Part shown: positions 1 to 7,883 of the stretch, piece by piece
How the letters are laid out: every line of letters starts with the position of its first letter
Numbering within the stretch: position 1 is the first letter of the stretch
NCBI GenBank assembly: GCA_016192435.1
Contig: JACPUD010000093.1
Location: forward strand, 1-38,988
Length of the DNA: 38,988 bases
Direction: 5' to 3'
From: Rhodocyclales bacterium
Lineage (GTDB): Bacteria > Pseudomonadota > Gammaproteobacteria > Burkholderiales > Rhodocyclaceae
Translations under genes and position numbers: made by a program
Notes under the pieces: generated by a model
Databases searched by the model: none
Told to the model about the DNA's origin: nothing
The model's input: the letters and a program-made list of their open reading frames with translations, nothing else

Positions 1-381
1 GTCGAAGGACACGGGCTTGGCGATGTAGCTGTTGACGCCGAGCCGGTAGCACTCATCGATGTCGACGTCCTCCTTCGAGGAGGTCAGCACCACCACCGGA
101 ATCGTCCGCGTGCGCGCGTCGTTCTTCAGCCGCCTGAGCACATCGATGCCGCTGACGCGCGGCAGGCGCAGGTCGAGCAGGACCACCTTGGGCTGGTGGG
201 CCTGGTCGCGTTCGGCGTAGGCGCCGCTGGCGAATATGAAATCGAGCGCCTCGGCACCGTCCTTGACCCAGACCAGGTTATTCACCAGGCAACTCTTCTT
301 CAGCGCCCGGATGGTCAGTTCGGCGTCGGCTGCCGTGTCTTCGACCAGCAGGATTTCCACTTCATCGTTGCGTTGCGTCAT
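1..381 (-). CDS. Single-domain response regulator (Rcp1-like), 3' end cut by window edge
   Basis: CheY-like receiver, 127 codons visible. It begins [20 protein letters not shown]. The acidic pair is E14/D15, the phosphoacceptor is D70 in [13 protein letters not shown], the switch Thr lies in VVVLTSS, and the conserved Lys is in YIAKPVSFD. The long loop before the phosphorylation site ([12 protein letters not shown]) is typical of the small receivers that pair with phytochrome-like HisKA kinases (Rcp1 family). The start at 381 overlaps the upstream kinase stop by 20 bp, so the two are probably translationally coupled. It is likely the phosphorylation target of one or both kinases encoded upstream. 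There is no output domain in the part seen; the C-terminus lies outside the window, but the family normally ends soon after this point. Confidence 0.9.
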   Translation of the reverse strand, partial: MTQRNDEVEILLVEDTAADAELTIRALKKSCLVNNLVWVKDGAEALDFIFASGAYAERDQAHQPKVVLLDLRLPRVSGIDVLRRLKNDARTRTIPVVVLTSSKEDVDIDECYRLGVNSYIAKPVSFD

Positions 382-2902
382 TTGCGACCTCTCTTGCGGG
401 CAAGGTAAAACTGATGGTGGCACCGACGTCGACCTGGCCTTCGGCCCAGACGCGGCCGCCATGGCGGCCGACGATGCGCCTGACCATTGCCAGGCCGGTG
501 CCGCTGCCTTCGAACTGTCCGACCGGATGCACGCGCTCGAAGACCTGGAACAGCTTATCCACGTATTGCATGTCGAAGCCCACGCCATTGTCCTTGACAT
601 AATAGATGACCTGATCGCCCTCGACGCTGCCGCCGACTTCGATCATCGCCTGTGGTCGCGGCTGGGTGAACTTGACCGCATTCGAGAGCAGGTTCGTCAG
701 CAGGCGGCGGATCATGGTGCGGTCGCCCCACAGCGGCGGCGGATCCTTCAGCACCAGCTGCAGCTTGCGGTCCGGCACCGAGGTCTGCAGTTCCCCGAAT
801 ATTTCCAGAACCAGTTGCGCGACGTCCACCGGCCCGAAATTCATCGGCTGCCGACCGAGGCGCAGGAACTCGAGCAATTCATCGATCAAGCGGCCCATGC
901 GCACCGTATTTACCTGGACCACGTCGAGCAGGCGGCGGCCTTCGCTGTCGAGTGTGGCGGCATGTTCGTCGACCACGATGCGGGCGAATCCGGCAATCGC
1001 ACGCAAGGGTGTGCGCAGATCGTGGGAAATCGAGTACGAAAAATCCTCGAGCTCCTTGTTGGCCGCCTCCAGCTCGGCGGTGCGTCTCGCCACGCCCTGT
1101 TCAAGCTCGATGTTGAGCCGGTTTACCGCCTCCTCGGCGTGCTTGCGCTCCGAGATGTCGCGTGCCGCGGCGAATACGCCGATCGGCTTGCCGGCGTCGT
1201 TGCGATACAGCGCCGCGTTATACAGCACCGGCGTCAAATGCCCGTCCTGGTGCCGAATCTCCAGTTCATAGTCGCGCACCTTGCCCTCGGAGAACACCTG
1301 GCGATAGCCGGCGCGGGCCTTGTCGGGATCGGAGAAATAGTCGGAGAACTCGGTGCCGATCAGTCTGTCCCGGGCATAGCCCGTCACCGCCTCGGTCGCC
1401 GAATTCACGTCGGTGATCTTGCCGTCGGCGCCTATCGTCACCAGAGGATCCAGGCTGGCCTCGATCAGGCTTCGATTGTAGGCAACCGCCTGGCGAATCT
1501 CGTGCTCGATCCGTTTGCTCTCGGTGATGTCGCGGTTGTTGGCGCGGCGCCCCATGAACTTGCCGTCGCGCCCGAACACGGCGCGGCAGCCGTGGCCGAT
1601 CCAGCGCACCTCGCCATCGCGGCGCACGATGCGGAAGTCAATTCCGGCTTCGTCCCTGGCGGCGATGTCGCTCTGATGGCTGGCCATCAGGTGCGTATCG
1701 TCGGGATGGATGATGCGGTAGAGCAGATCCGGTTGCGCCACGAACTCGGCCGGGGAATATCCCGTCACCCGCTCGCACGAAGGCGACATGAACAGGATTT
1801 CGCCGTCCGGTCCCTCCCAGTATTCCCAGTCGTAGGTGTAGTCGGCGACGGTATGGAATTTTTCCTCCTCGCGCGCCAGTTCCAGCGTTGCGGCCAACTG
1901 GCGTTTCCAGTTGCGGTGGATCAGCCAGGACGAAATCAACGTCGTCAGGAAGAACAGCGCGACCAGCGCCGCGGCGTTGGCCGCCTGAGCCCGCCACTGC
2001 GCCATGTATTCGTCGGTCGCCCTGCCGACGGCGACGTAGAGGGGAAAACCGGCGATGCGGCGCACGGCGAAATTCCGCTCGACGCCGTCGACTGTGTCTG
2101 CCGAAATAAAGCTCCCGGCATCGCGGCCGGCCCGAATCAGCTCCTGCAATTCAGGAGCGCCGAGTTGTTCGCCGATCACCTTGTCCGGCTCTGGCGGAAT
2201 CGGGGAGAGCGCGAAGATCCTGAGTTCCCTGTCGATCAGTGAGACTGACCCGCGCCGGCCGACATCGATGGCGGCAAGAGTGTTGGCCAGGTGATCCACC
2301 GACAGGTTGGCGTAGACCACGCCGCCGAAGGATCCGTCCGGCAGATGGATGGCGCGTGACAGGGGCACCGCCCAGCGCCGGTCGAGGCGCGTGAATACCG
2401 GGCGTGAGATCACCAGTCCGGTTCCCGGATTGTCGCGCTGGCGGATGAAGTATTCGCGGTCCGAGTTGTTTTGCGGAGCCGTCGGGCGCACGCCTACCCC
2501 ATGCGCGACGATACCGGCGGCATCGGTCGTGCGCAGACTGAAAATCTCGGGCAGGCGCCCCTGCAGCCGCGCCAGGAAGGCATTCAGCGCGGGTCCGTCG
2601 ATGCCGCCGTCGGCCAGATGGCGTTGCACTTCGTCCGCCGCCGCGAGCAGTGCCAGATCGATCCGGTCCATGTCGCCGGCGATCCCCTGCGCCAGCAGGG
2701 CCGACAGGTTCTGCACGGTAAGTTCGGCCCTCTGCTGCGATTCCGCATGACTTTCATAGAGCGAAACCGCCACGGCGCCGAATACGAGCAGGTTGATCAG
2801 GGCAAATCCCACCTGCATCCATTTGAAGAAAGCGGCGGACGTGGTTGCCCGCTTGGCAAGGTGAGGTCTGCCGCTGGCCGAATGGGTTGTTTGCGTCACC
2901 AT
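362..2902 (-). CDS. Membrane PAS sensor histidine kinase with extracellular CACHE-like domain
   Basis: 846 aa. Order of parts: a membrane helix at about 30-48; a periplasmic region of about 250 residues resembling a dCACHE ligand sensor (the segment [18 protein letters not shown] is typical); a second helix near 305-325; two PAS domains (about 345-455 and 475-590, containing TGYSPAEF and TGYARDRL); a coiled coil; HisKA with H627 in [10 protein letters not shown]; and an HATPase domain with [15 protein letters not shown] and GSGTGLAM. Its last ten residues overlap the response regulator start. Its ATG sits inside the previous gene's stop (ATGGTGA, 7-bp overlap), so the three genes look like one operon. 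The signal sensed cannot be read from the sequence. Confidence 0.93.
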   Translation of the reverse strand: MVTQTTHSASGRPHLAKRATTSAAFFKWMQVGFALINLLVFGAVAVSLYESHAESQQRAELTVQNLSALLAQGIAGDMDRIDLALLAAADEVQRHLADGGIDGPALNAFLARLQGRLPEIFSLRTTDAAGIVAHGVGVRPTAPQNNSDREYFIRQRDNPGTGLVISRPVFTRLDRRWAVPLSRAIHLPDGSFGGVVYANLSVDHLANTLAAIDVGRRGSVSLIDRELRIFALSPIPPEPDKVIGEQLGAPELQELIRAGRDAGSFISADTVDGVERNFAVRRIAGFPLYVAVGRATDEYMAQWRAQAANAAALVALFFLTTLISSWLIHRNWKRQLAATLELAREEEKFHTVADYTYDWEYWEGPDGEILFMSPSCERVTGYSPAEFVAQPDLLYRIIHPDDTHLMASHQSDIAARDEAGIDFRIVRRDGEVRWIGHGCRAVFGRDGKFMGRRANNRDITESKRIEHEIRQAVAYNRSLIEASLDPLVTIGADGKITDVNSATEAVTGYARDRLIGTEFSDYFSDPDKARAGYRQVFSEGKVRDYELEIRHQDGHLTPVLYNAALYRNDAGKPIGVFAAARDISERKHAEEAVNRLNIELEQGVARRTAELEAANKELEDFSYSISHDLRTPLRAIAGFARIVVDEHAATLDSEGRRLLDVVQVNTVRMGRLIDELLEFLRLGRQPMNFGPVDVAQLVLEIFGELQTSVPDRKLQLVLKDPPPLWGDRTMIRRLLTNLLSNAVKFTQPRPQAMIEVGGSVEGDQVIYYVKDNGVGFDMQYVDKLFQVFERVHPVGQFEGSGTGLAMVRRIVGRHGGRVWAEGQVDVGATISFTLPAREVANDATQR

Positions 2903-4818
2903 GATCGCGCCGGCTGCTCCGCTGCCTGGCCGCGCGGCAGGGTGAAATGGATCGCCGCACCTTCATTGATCTGGCCTTCGGCCCAGACCCGTCCGCCATG
3001 CCGGGTCACGATGCGCTTGACGATGGCCAGGCCGATGCCGGTTCCCTCGAATTGTTCCGTGCTGTGCAGGCGCTGGAAAGCGCCGAACAGCTTGTCGACG
3101 TATTGCATGTCGAAGCCGACGCCGTTGTCGCGCACCCAGTAGTGGTTTTCATCGCTGCCGCCCGTGCTGTCGCCGGCGATTTCTATCCAGGCTTCCGGGC
3201 GCGGCGCGGTGAATTTGATCGCGTTGGCGATCAGGTTCGTCAGCACCAGCCGGATCATTGCCCGATCGCCGTGCGCCGTGGGCAGCGCGCCGAGCTTGAG
3301 CAGCAGTCGGCGCTCGGGAACCGCTGCCTGCTGCTCGTCGAACACCGCTTGCGCCAGCAGCGCCAGGTCGAAGTCGCTGCAGCCCATGTCGCGCCGGCTC
3401 ATGCGCGAGAAGCTCAGGATGTCGTCGATCAGTTGACCCATGCGCTGGCTGTTCTCGCGCACCACGTCGAGCAGGCGCCGGCCCTCGGCATCGAGCTTGT
3501 GCTCGTAATCCTCGACCAGGATGCGCGAGAAGCCGTCGATGGCGCGCAAGGGCGCCCGCAGGTCGTGCGAAACGGAAAAGGCGAAGGCCTCCAGTTCCTT
3601 GTTGGCGGCCTCCAGTTGCGTGGTGCGCGCCGCGACCCGCTGTTCCAGTTCCTGGTTGAGGGCGCGCACCTGCTCTTCGGCGCGCTGGCGCTCGGTGATG
3701 TCATGCACCGTGCCCAGCGCGCGTATTGGCTTGCCGTCCGGCGCGTAATGGGTCTCGCATTTTTCGTTGACGTACTTGACGCGACCGTCCTGCATCAGCA
3801 GGCGATGCACGATGTCATAGGGCTTGCGATTCGCCACGGAGTCGGTGAAGGCCCGATCGACCATGGCCCGGTCGTCGGGATGGGTCGCGGCGAGAAAGGC
3901 TTCGTAGGTGGCGCCGAATTGCGCCGGGTCGATCTCGAATATCCGAAAGATCTCCGGCGACCAGGTCAGCACCTTGCTGACCAGATCGAGTTCCCAATTG
4001 CCCAGATGGGCGATGCGCTGGGCTTCCGCCAGGCTGGATTCGCTGCGGCGCAGGACGTCTTCGGCCGCCTTGCGTTCGAGTTCGCGCCGATGGCTGCGAG
4101 TCGCCACCAGGCCGATCGCCAGCAGGCCGATCAGCCAGCCGACGGAATGGCTGATCAGGAGATGCCGTTTGGTCCGGCTGGCGGCTTCGTAGAAGGGTTC
4201 CAGGGACAGCGAGACGACGATCCCGCCACGTACTTCGCCGGCCTTGTAGCCCTGGCGGCCGTGACATTTCAGGCAGCCCTCCTCGGTGTAGAAGGGCTTC
4301 ATCACGCGCAGGTGCGGTACGCCACCGATGGAGTCGACCGCCGACACCTCCTGCGCGCCGGTTTCGAAGCGCTGCAACGCCGCTCGTTCCCATTGATCCG
4401 GGGTGTTGAGCGGATTGAGCGGGCGCAGGCTCACGATGCGCCCCTTTTCGCCGAACGGCCCGGCGAAATGCGTCTGCACTTCGCGCAGCATGTAGGCAGG
4501 ATTCATCAGCGTCAGTTTCTTGCCGGTGGTCGTCACCACGTCGCGCTCCGGAGTGCTCGCCAGGTAGGGATTGGGCGGCGTCTTCTCGGTCGGCGGCACA
4601 TAGACCCCGCCGTGGGAGGTGGCCCAGGCGCGGAAGGCCAGATCCTTGCCGATATAGGCGGAGGCCTCGTGGTGGGCGATTTCGAGAACCTGGCGGTCGC
4701 TGTCCTGCAGGTACCAGGAGATCGATCCGGCCGAAATCGCCATCCAGGCGACCGCGGCGAACATCGCGTAGCGAATTACGGCGGATGAGCGAAAGATACT
4801 CCACCGATGTTTGTTCAT
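2896..4818 (-). CDS. Haem-binding (DUF3365/Tll0287-type) PAS sensor histidine kinase
   Basis: 640 aa from the chosen start. There are membrane helices at about 14-33 and 222-240. The periplasmic part between them carries C182-L-K-C185-H186, a c-type haem attachment motif in a DUF3365/Tll0287-like domain. It is followed by a PAS domain (about 265-370), a coiled coil, HisKA with H418 ([10 protein letters not shown]) and an HATPase domain ([23 protein letters not shown]). The frame can be extended 12 codons upstream to 4854, but the ATG at 4818 has GGAA upstream and begins directly before the basic N-terminus and helix, so I prefer it. Known members of this domain family bind haem c and are thought to sense redox state or diatomic gases. 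It is first gene of the kinase-kinase-regulator operon, and its transmitter half closely resembles that of the next gene. Confidence 0.9.
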   Translation of the reverse strand: MNKHRWSIFRSSAVIRYAMFAAVAWMAISAGSISWYLQDSDRQVLEIAHHEASAYIGKDLAFRAWATSHGGVYVPPTEKTPPNPYLASTPERDVVTTTGKKLTLMNPAYMLREVQTHFAGPFGEKGRIVSLRPLNPLNTPDQWERAALQRFETGAQEVSAVDSIGGVPHLRVMKPFYTEEGCLKCHGRQGYKAGEVRGGIVVSLSLEPFYEAASRTKRHLLISHSVGWLIGLLAIGLVATRSHRRELERKAAEDVLRRSESSLAEAQRIAHLGNWELDLVSKVLTWSPEIFRIFEIDPAQFGATYEAFLAATHPDDRAMVDRAFTDSVANRKPYDIVHRLLMQDGRVKYVNEKCETHYAPDGKPIRALGTVHDITERQRAEEQVRALNQELEQRVAARTTQLEAANKELEAFAFSVSHDLRAPLRAIDGFSRILVEDYEHKLDAEGRRLLDVVRENSQRMGQLIDDILSFSRMSRRDMGCSDFDLALLAQAVFDEQQAAVPERRLLLKLGALPTAHGDRAMIRLVLTNLIANAIKFTAPRPEAWIEIAGDSTGGSDENHYWVRDNGVGFDMQYVDKLFGAFQRLHSTEQFEGTGIGLAIVKRIVTRHGGRVWAEGQINEGAAIHFTLPRGQAAEQPARSW

Positions 4819-4971
4819 TACCGTGTTTCCGTGGCCGATTGGAATCAAAACCATACACTCATTGTGGTCCGGGGAGGACCGTCAATCGCGGAGGTTTGAT
4901 CTAGCGCAAAGCCTGCCGGGCCGCCGTGGCAAGCCGCATCCGGCGCACGGGACGGCAAACGCGGATTCGCG

Positions 4972-4980
4972 TGCTATGCT
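4972..4980 (+). promoter_or_regulatory. Candidate extended -10 promoter
   Basis: TG-C-TATGCT, an extended -10 element followed by a T-run, about 30 bp before the start codon of the small Cys-rich gene. No good -35 is visible, which is tolerated by extended -10 promoters. Prediction only. Confidence 0.4.
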
Positions 4981-5010
4981 TTTTTGCCTATCAATCCTGC
5001 AGGACGAATC

Positions 5011-5220
5011 ATGGCCGGCTCATGGGGATGCCCACACGAAATCGACGACCTGTGCACCAAGGTCAATCATCTGCGTTGCGACCCGGGCATGAAGGGCTGT
5101 GTGCTGCATGGCCGCTTCGTCTTCGCCAACGACGAGAAGAACGACAGGCTCAGGCAGAAGCAGGCTCGCGATGCGGCGGCCGGCGGCGCCGGCGCGGACG
5201 ACTCAGCGCCGGCAGACTGA
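5011..5220 (+). CDS. Small conserved Cys-rich protein
   Basis: 69 aa, starting [18 protein letters not shown]. The start was chosen because AGGA lies 8 bp upstream of the ATG at 5011; an earlier in-frame ATG at 4984 has no such site. Four Cys (C7, C15, C23, C30) occur in [19 protein letters not shown]. The pattern resembles short uncharacterised betaproteobacterial proteins with [10 protein letters not shown] near the middle. Four regularly spaced Cys suggest a metal site (zinc or Fe-S), which is an inference. The tail is Ala/Gly/Asp-rich and low complexity. Its 3' end lies antisense to the tail of the broken hydrolase gene. Confidence 0.65.
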   Translation: MAGSWGCPHEIDDLCTKVNHLRCDPGMKGCVLHGRFVFANDEKNDRLRQKQARDAAAGGAGADDSAPAD

Positions 5221-5565
5221 GCCGCAGCCGTGGCCGGTGCCGCCGGGACCGGCGTAGCGCGCCACTTCGCCACCGCCGACGGAGAAGCCGACCAGCACGG
5301 CATCCTCGAGGTCGAGGGTTTCGATCAACTGCGCCAGGTCGTCGGCGTAGCCGTCCATGTCGTTGCCCTGCCAGGTCCGGGTCGAGCGGCCATGGCCGCG
5401 CCGGTCGTGGGCGATGCAGCGATAGCCGTGGCCGGCGAGGAACAGCATCTGCGCTTCCCAACTGTCCGCACTCAGCGGCCAGCCGTGGCTGAACACCACC
5501 ACCGGTCCCGTGCCCCAGTCCTTGTAAAAGATCTGTGCGCCGTCCTGCGTCGTGATCGTGCTCAT
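5203..5565 (-). pseudogene. Truncated alpha/beta hydrolase (non-haem chloroperoxidase type)
   Basis: The first 105 or so codons match the N-terminal part of non-haem chloroperoxidase-like alpha/beta hydrolases: oxyanion-loop [24 protein letters not shown] and the nucleophile elbow [12 protein letters not shown] with S95. These enzymes are normally about 270-280 aa, with the catalytic Asp and His in the C-terminal half. Here homology stops after VARYA (about position 5251) and the frame ends 15 residues later in unrelated sequence antisense to the small Cys-rich gene. With the cap, Asp and His missing it cannot form a catalytic triad, so I call it a 3'-truncated pseudogene. The start ATG and early codons are intact. 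Confidence 0.8.
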
Positions 5566-5842
5566 GGCCTGCCTCGTTTCCGTGGGGTTAAGGATTTCTC
5601 CGCATCAGCCTGCGCCGGGCGCCAATTCTCCGCCGTCCGGCGCGGCACCGCCCAGCCCTTCTGCCGCGGCAGGGACAGGCAGAAAGGCGGCGCAGGCCGG
5701 CGTGCAATATCAACTGCAACCCAAGGGCGAGCAGAAATGCAGCAACTGCCGGCATTTCATCGCCGCGTCGAACACCTGCGCGCTGGTAGATGGCCAGATC
5801 AGCCCGGAGGCGTGGTGCGTCATCTGGGCCAAGCTGGCTTGA
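5552..5842 (+). CDS. Small HiPIP-like iron-sulfur protein
   Basis: 96 aa in the longest form. The C-terminal 45 residues match small high-potential iron-sulfur proteins: VQYQLQPKG, then [15 protein letters not shown] and WCVIWAKLA, giving four Cys with C-x2-C-x9-C-x12-C spacing for a [4Fe-4S] cluster. HiPIPs are periplasmic electron carriers. The usual Tat signal is not evident. The N-terminus is only a short hydrophobic run ([13 protein letters not shown]) followed by a Pro/Ala/Ser-rich linker. LMAC could act as a lipobox, but this is weak. The true start is uncertain (ATG at 5564 is an alternative), and the 5' end overlaps the divergent hydrolase start. The gene could have lost its original signal sequence in the rearrangement that broke the hydrolase. 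Confidence 0.6.
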   Translation: MIVLMACLVSVGLRISPHQPAPGANSPPSGAAPPSPSAAAGTGRKAAQAGVQYQLQPKGEQKCSNCRHFIAASNTCALVDGQISPEAWCVIWAKLA

Positions 5843-5885
5843 GCCTTTCGGCGAACTGAAAGCGGCACTGCAGTCGCCGCGGATG

Positions 5886-6098
5886 TCACTTTCCGGTGCG
5901 TGCGCTGTCCCCGACCGCTGACGCCTCTTGCTGCAAAATGACGTCGATCTCCAGTCTGCGTATCGCATCGACCGCGCACTCCCAGGCCCCTTCGTGGCAC
6001 AGGCCGGCGATCTGCGCCTGCTCGTAGCCGTCGAGTGCAGCCTGGATGCAGGCCGCGCGTACCGCGGCGGCGAGCTGTTCCGGGTCGTGTGTGGCCAT
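5886..6098 (-). CDS. Small hypothetical protein, coupled to MarR regulator
   Basis: 70 aa, MATHDPEQLAAAVRAACIQA at the start. It has an excellent ribosome site (GGAGGAG, 5 bp before ATG), which lies across the end of the upstream MarR gene; only 2 bp separate that stop from this start. It is predicted to be helical with the motif GLCHEGAWECAVDAIR. Similar short proteins are common in Betaproteobacteria and sometimes carry an 'acetyltransferase' label, but 70 residues are far too few for a GNAT domain. No function can be assigned. The tight coupling suggests a job linked to the regulator. Confidence 0.7.
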   Translation of the reverse strand: MATHDPEQLAAAVRAACIQAALDGYEQAQIAGLCHEGAWECAVDAIRRLEIDVILQQEASAVGDSARTGK

Positions 6099-6100
6099 GC

Positions 6101-6505
6101 TCACTCCTCCTGCAGGTCCTGCAACTCGGGCAGCAGGAAGCTGCCTTCGGGATTCAGGTGCTCGGCGCGGTGCAGGGACGCCATCTTGCCCGCCATGCGC
6201 TCGCCGTCGGCCGTGAGATGGATCTCGACTTCGCGCCGGTCGGTCTGTCCCTGCCGGCGCTCGACCCAGCCGAGTTTCTCGCAGCGCGATATCAATGCGA
6301 CGACGCCGTGATGCTGGGCCTGCAAACGCTTCGCCAGTTCGCCCACGGTCGCCCAGTGGCGCCCGGGGAAGCCCTTGACGTGCAGCAACAGCAGGTACTG
6401 CAGCGGCGTGATGCCGTTCTTGCGCGTCACCTGTTCGGAAAAGCGCAGGAAGCGCCGCAGGCGATAGCGAAACTCCGAGAGGGTCTCGAATTCCTTTTTG
6501 GTCAT
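6101..6505 (-). CDS. MarR-family transcriptional regulator
   Basis: 134 aa from MTKKEFETLSEFRYRLRRFL. Winged helix-turn-helix: the recognition segment is VGELAKRLQAQHHGVVALISRCEKLGWV and the wing is RRQGQTDRREVEIHLTADGE. The start at 6505 is preferred because AGGAAAG precedes it; in-frame ATGs at 6520 and 6532 also exist. MarR proteins bind palindromic operators as dimers and are released by small ligands or thiol oxidation; no Cys is present here. It is divergent from the DsrC-like gene, and a perfect 13-bp palindrome sits in the shared promoter region, so it probably controls both itself and that gene. Confidence 0.88.
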   Translation of the reverse strand: MTKKEFETLSEFRYRLRRFLRFSEQVTRKNGITPLQYLLLLHVKGFPGRHWATVGELAKRLQAQHHGVVALISRCEKLGWVERRQGQTDRREVEIHLTADGERMAGKMASLHRAEHLNPEGSFLLPELQDLQEE

Positions 6506-6563
6506 GGCTTTCCTGGACATGGGCGGTTCCATCCCCAATGCGCAACGCCGCAAACATATCATA

Positions 6564-6593
6564 TTGTGCTTCTATCACGGCGTGATGTATTAT
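6564..6593 (+). promoter_or_regulatory. Candidate promoter with palindromic operator (MarR target)
   Basis: Plus-strand -35 TTGTGC (6564-6569) and -10 TATTAT (6588-6593) with an 18-bp spacer. The spacer holds the perfect palindrome ATCACG-G-CGTGAT (6574-6586). A repressor there would block RNA polymerase directly. A minus-strand -10 TATGAT (6558-6563) for the MarR gene lies next to it. The match to MarR is inferred from position only. Confidence 0.5.
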
Positions 6594-6632
6594 TCGGATC
6601 ACTGTCTGTTCTGATGACCATGGAGGAACGCG

Positions 6633-6959
6633 ATGGAGGCGACAATGGAATTGCCGGCGACCGACGATGAAGGCTATCTGGTCGATCCGGGTGCATGGAG
6701 CGAAGAACTCGCGGTGGAGCTGGCCCAGCGCGAGAACATCGAGCTGGGCGATGCCCACTGGGATGCGATCCGCTTCATGCGCGACTTTTATCAGGAGCAT
6801 CAGGTGATCCCCGACGTGCGCTTCGTCGCCCGGCACCTGGCGGCGCGCTTCGGCGCGGCATCGCGCAACATGATTTTCCAGCTCTTCCCCTACGGCTACG
6901 TAAAGCAGGCCTGCAAGATCGCCGGCATGAAGCGTCCGCGCGGCTGGAGCACGGGTTAG
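6633..6959 (+). CDS. DsrC/TusE-family protein lacking the C-terminal (CysA) cysteine
   Basis: 108 aa. Full-length DsrC fold: DDEGYLVDPGAWSEELAVEL, HWDAIRFMRDFYQEH, and RNMIFQLFPYGYVKQACKIAG. DsrC has two C-terminal Cys 11 residues apart, and TusE keeps only the last one (CysA). Here C94 is at the CysB position and W105 stands exactly where CysA should be, in a tail ending RGWSTG. Sulfur transfer by CysA is therefore not possible as in TusE. I infer a regulatory or accessory DsrC paralogue instead of a tRNA-thiolation protein. The start is supported by GGAGGAA upstream; ATG at 6645 also has a ribosome site. It is divergent from marR. No tusBCD or dsr genes are in view. Confidence 0.85.
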   Translation: MEATMELPATDDEGYLVDPGAWSEELAVELAQRENIELGDAHWDAIRFMRDFYQEHQVIPDVRFVARHLAARFGAASRNMIFQLFPYGYVKQACKIAGMKRPRGWSTG

Positions 6960-7024
6960 CCAGATTCCCGGCGCAAGCCGAAAGAATCGCGGGCAGCGGC
7001 ACGCCTTTTGCGTGTCTGCTGCCG

Positions 7025-7600
7025 ATGCTGCGCATCCTCATCATCGACGAATCCCGTGCCCGCGCCGGCGAACTCTGCGCCGGCCTGGCCATGGCCGGCC
7101 ATCAGGTGGCGGCCGTGCTGCCTTCGGCGCTCGACCTGACGGCGCAGATCGAGGCCATCCGGCCCGACGTGATCCTGATCGAGACCGACTCGCCCTCGCG
7201 CGACACGCTGGAGAACCTCGCGGTGATGAACCGCGAGATGCCGCGCCCGGTGATCATCCTGACCCAGGAGGGCAATGCCGAGGTGATGCGCGCCGCGTTC
7301 AAGGCCGGCGTCTCCGCCTATGTCGTCGATAACCTCGATCTGGCGCGGCTGAAACCCATCGTCGATGTGGCCATTGCACGCTTCGAGGAACACCAGAAGC
7401 TCAAGCAGGAGCTGGCCAGCGTCACCCACAAGCTCTCCGAGCGCAAGCTGGTCGAGCGCGCCAAGGGCATCCTGATGAAGACGCGCGGCCTCGACGAGGA
7501 GCAGGCCTACGCGGCCCTGCGCAAGCTGGCCATGGAACGCGCCCGGCCGCTCGGCAAGATCGCCGGCGACCTGATCGAAATGACCAGGCTGCTGCTCTAG
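7025..7600 (+). CDS. nasT: NasT-type ANTAR antiterminator (response regulator fold)
   Basis: 191 aa. The N-terminal receiver-like domain (MLRILIIDESRARAGELCAG) is followed by a helical linker and a C-terminal ANTAR RNA-binding domain (about 125-185: LSERKLVERAKGILMKTRG, YAALRKLAMERARPLGKIAG). In NasT proteins this domain binds paired hexaloop hairpins in the nas leader and prevents termination. The receiver is degenerate: the residue four before the conserved Pro is E53, not Asp, and the conserved Lys is replaced in AYVVDNL. NasT is normally held inactive by the nitrate/nitrite sensor NasS; no nasS is found in the window. It lies just upstream of a matching leader RNA and the nitrate operon, which supports the call strongly. 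The ribosome site is weak. Confidence 0.9.
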   Translation: MLRILIIDESRARAGELCAGLAMAGHQVAAVLPSALDLTAQIEAIRPDVILIETDSPSRDTLENLAVMNREMPRPVIILTQEGNAEVMRAAFKAGVSAYVVDNLDLARLKPIVDVAIARFEEHQKLKQELASVTHKLSERKLVERAKGILMKTRGLDEEQAYAALRKLAMERARPLGKIAGDLIEMTRLLL

Positions 7601-7688
7601 TCGCCGCGCCCCGTTCCGGTGCGTCGGAGCTTCGCGGCGCGCTATTGCGGTGCAGCAACATTCTCCTTCCGGCGTGCAGCGCCGTATC

Positions 7689-7704
7689 GCCAGCGCCAAC
7701 TCTT
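7689..7704 (+). repeat. Dispersed 16-mer repeat, copy A
   Basis: GCCAGCGCCAACTCTT. Here its CGCCAAC part also pairs with GTTGGCG at about 7730-7737, enclosing an inner hairpin GGCTGC-GCT-GCAGCC. Exact copies lie at 9388 and 30206, and the 12-base core occurs inverted at 34130. Confidence 0.7.
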
Positions 7705-7753
7705 CGGGCTGCGCTGCAGCCGCGACAAGGGTTGGCGGGAGCTTCGCGAAGGC

Positions 7754-7769
7754 TGGCACAGCGGTTGCT
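7754..7769 (+). promoter_or_regulatory. Sigma-54 promoter of the nitrate assimilation operon
   Basis: TGGCAC-AGCGG-TTGCT fits the sigma-54 consensus (TGGCAC, then TTGCW), with GG and GC exactly 10 bp apart. The start of transcription would be near 7780, immediately before the first leader hairpin. Sigma-54 promoters need an activator, usually NtrC for nitrogen genes; a GGTGCA half-site is at 7649-7654, but no full NtrC palindrome is obvious. Confidence 0.85.
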
Positions 7770-7782
7770 AAATAAGGCCTGA

Positions 7783-7830
7783 GTGCCGGATCAAAGGCGG
7801 TTCGGTGCAAATGACAACGGTGTCTGTTGC
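7783..7830 (+). promoter_or_regulatory. ANTAR (NasT) target: two hexaloop hairpins in the nas leader
   Basis: Hairpin 1: 10-bp stem 7783-7792 with 7799-7808 (several G-U pairs), loop AAAGGC. Hairpin 2: GAC/GTC (7813-7815 with 7822-7824), extendable by GCAA/TTGC across a 2x2 internal loop, loop AACGGT (7816-7821). Both loops have six bases with A at position 1 and G at position 4, the known signature of ANTAR-binding RNAs. The hairpins start at the predicted transcription start. Confidence 0.8.
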
Positions 7831-7860
7831 GTCACTGGGGATCTGTTCCCGGAGATGCGC

Positions 7861-7881
7861 AACGGGCGCCGTTTTTGTTTT
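7861..7881 (+). terminator. Leader intrinsic terminator (antitermination site)
   Basis: Stem AACGG (7861-7865) with CCGTT (7869-7873), a three-base loop, then a T-rich run to 7881. It lies between the ANTAR hairpins and nrtA. An alternative pairing, GTTGCG (7826-7831) with CGCAAC (7858-7863), would take up the left arm of the terminator and could act as the antiterminator. Confidence 0.7.
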
Positions 7882-7883
7882 AT

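Noticed and set aside
236-2242. Long plus-strand open frame opposite the CACHE/PAS kinase
   Set aside because: It has no recognisable domain and mirrors the codon pattern of the kinase on the other strand; high GC keeps antisense frames open.
2947-4788. 613-codon plus-strand frame opposite the haem kinase
   Set aside because: Antisense shadow of a well-supported gene; no domain, no ribosome site.
4866-4880. GGTCC/GGACC inverted repeat upstream of the haem kinase
   Set aside because: Only five base pairs; expected by chance in GC-rich DNA.
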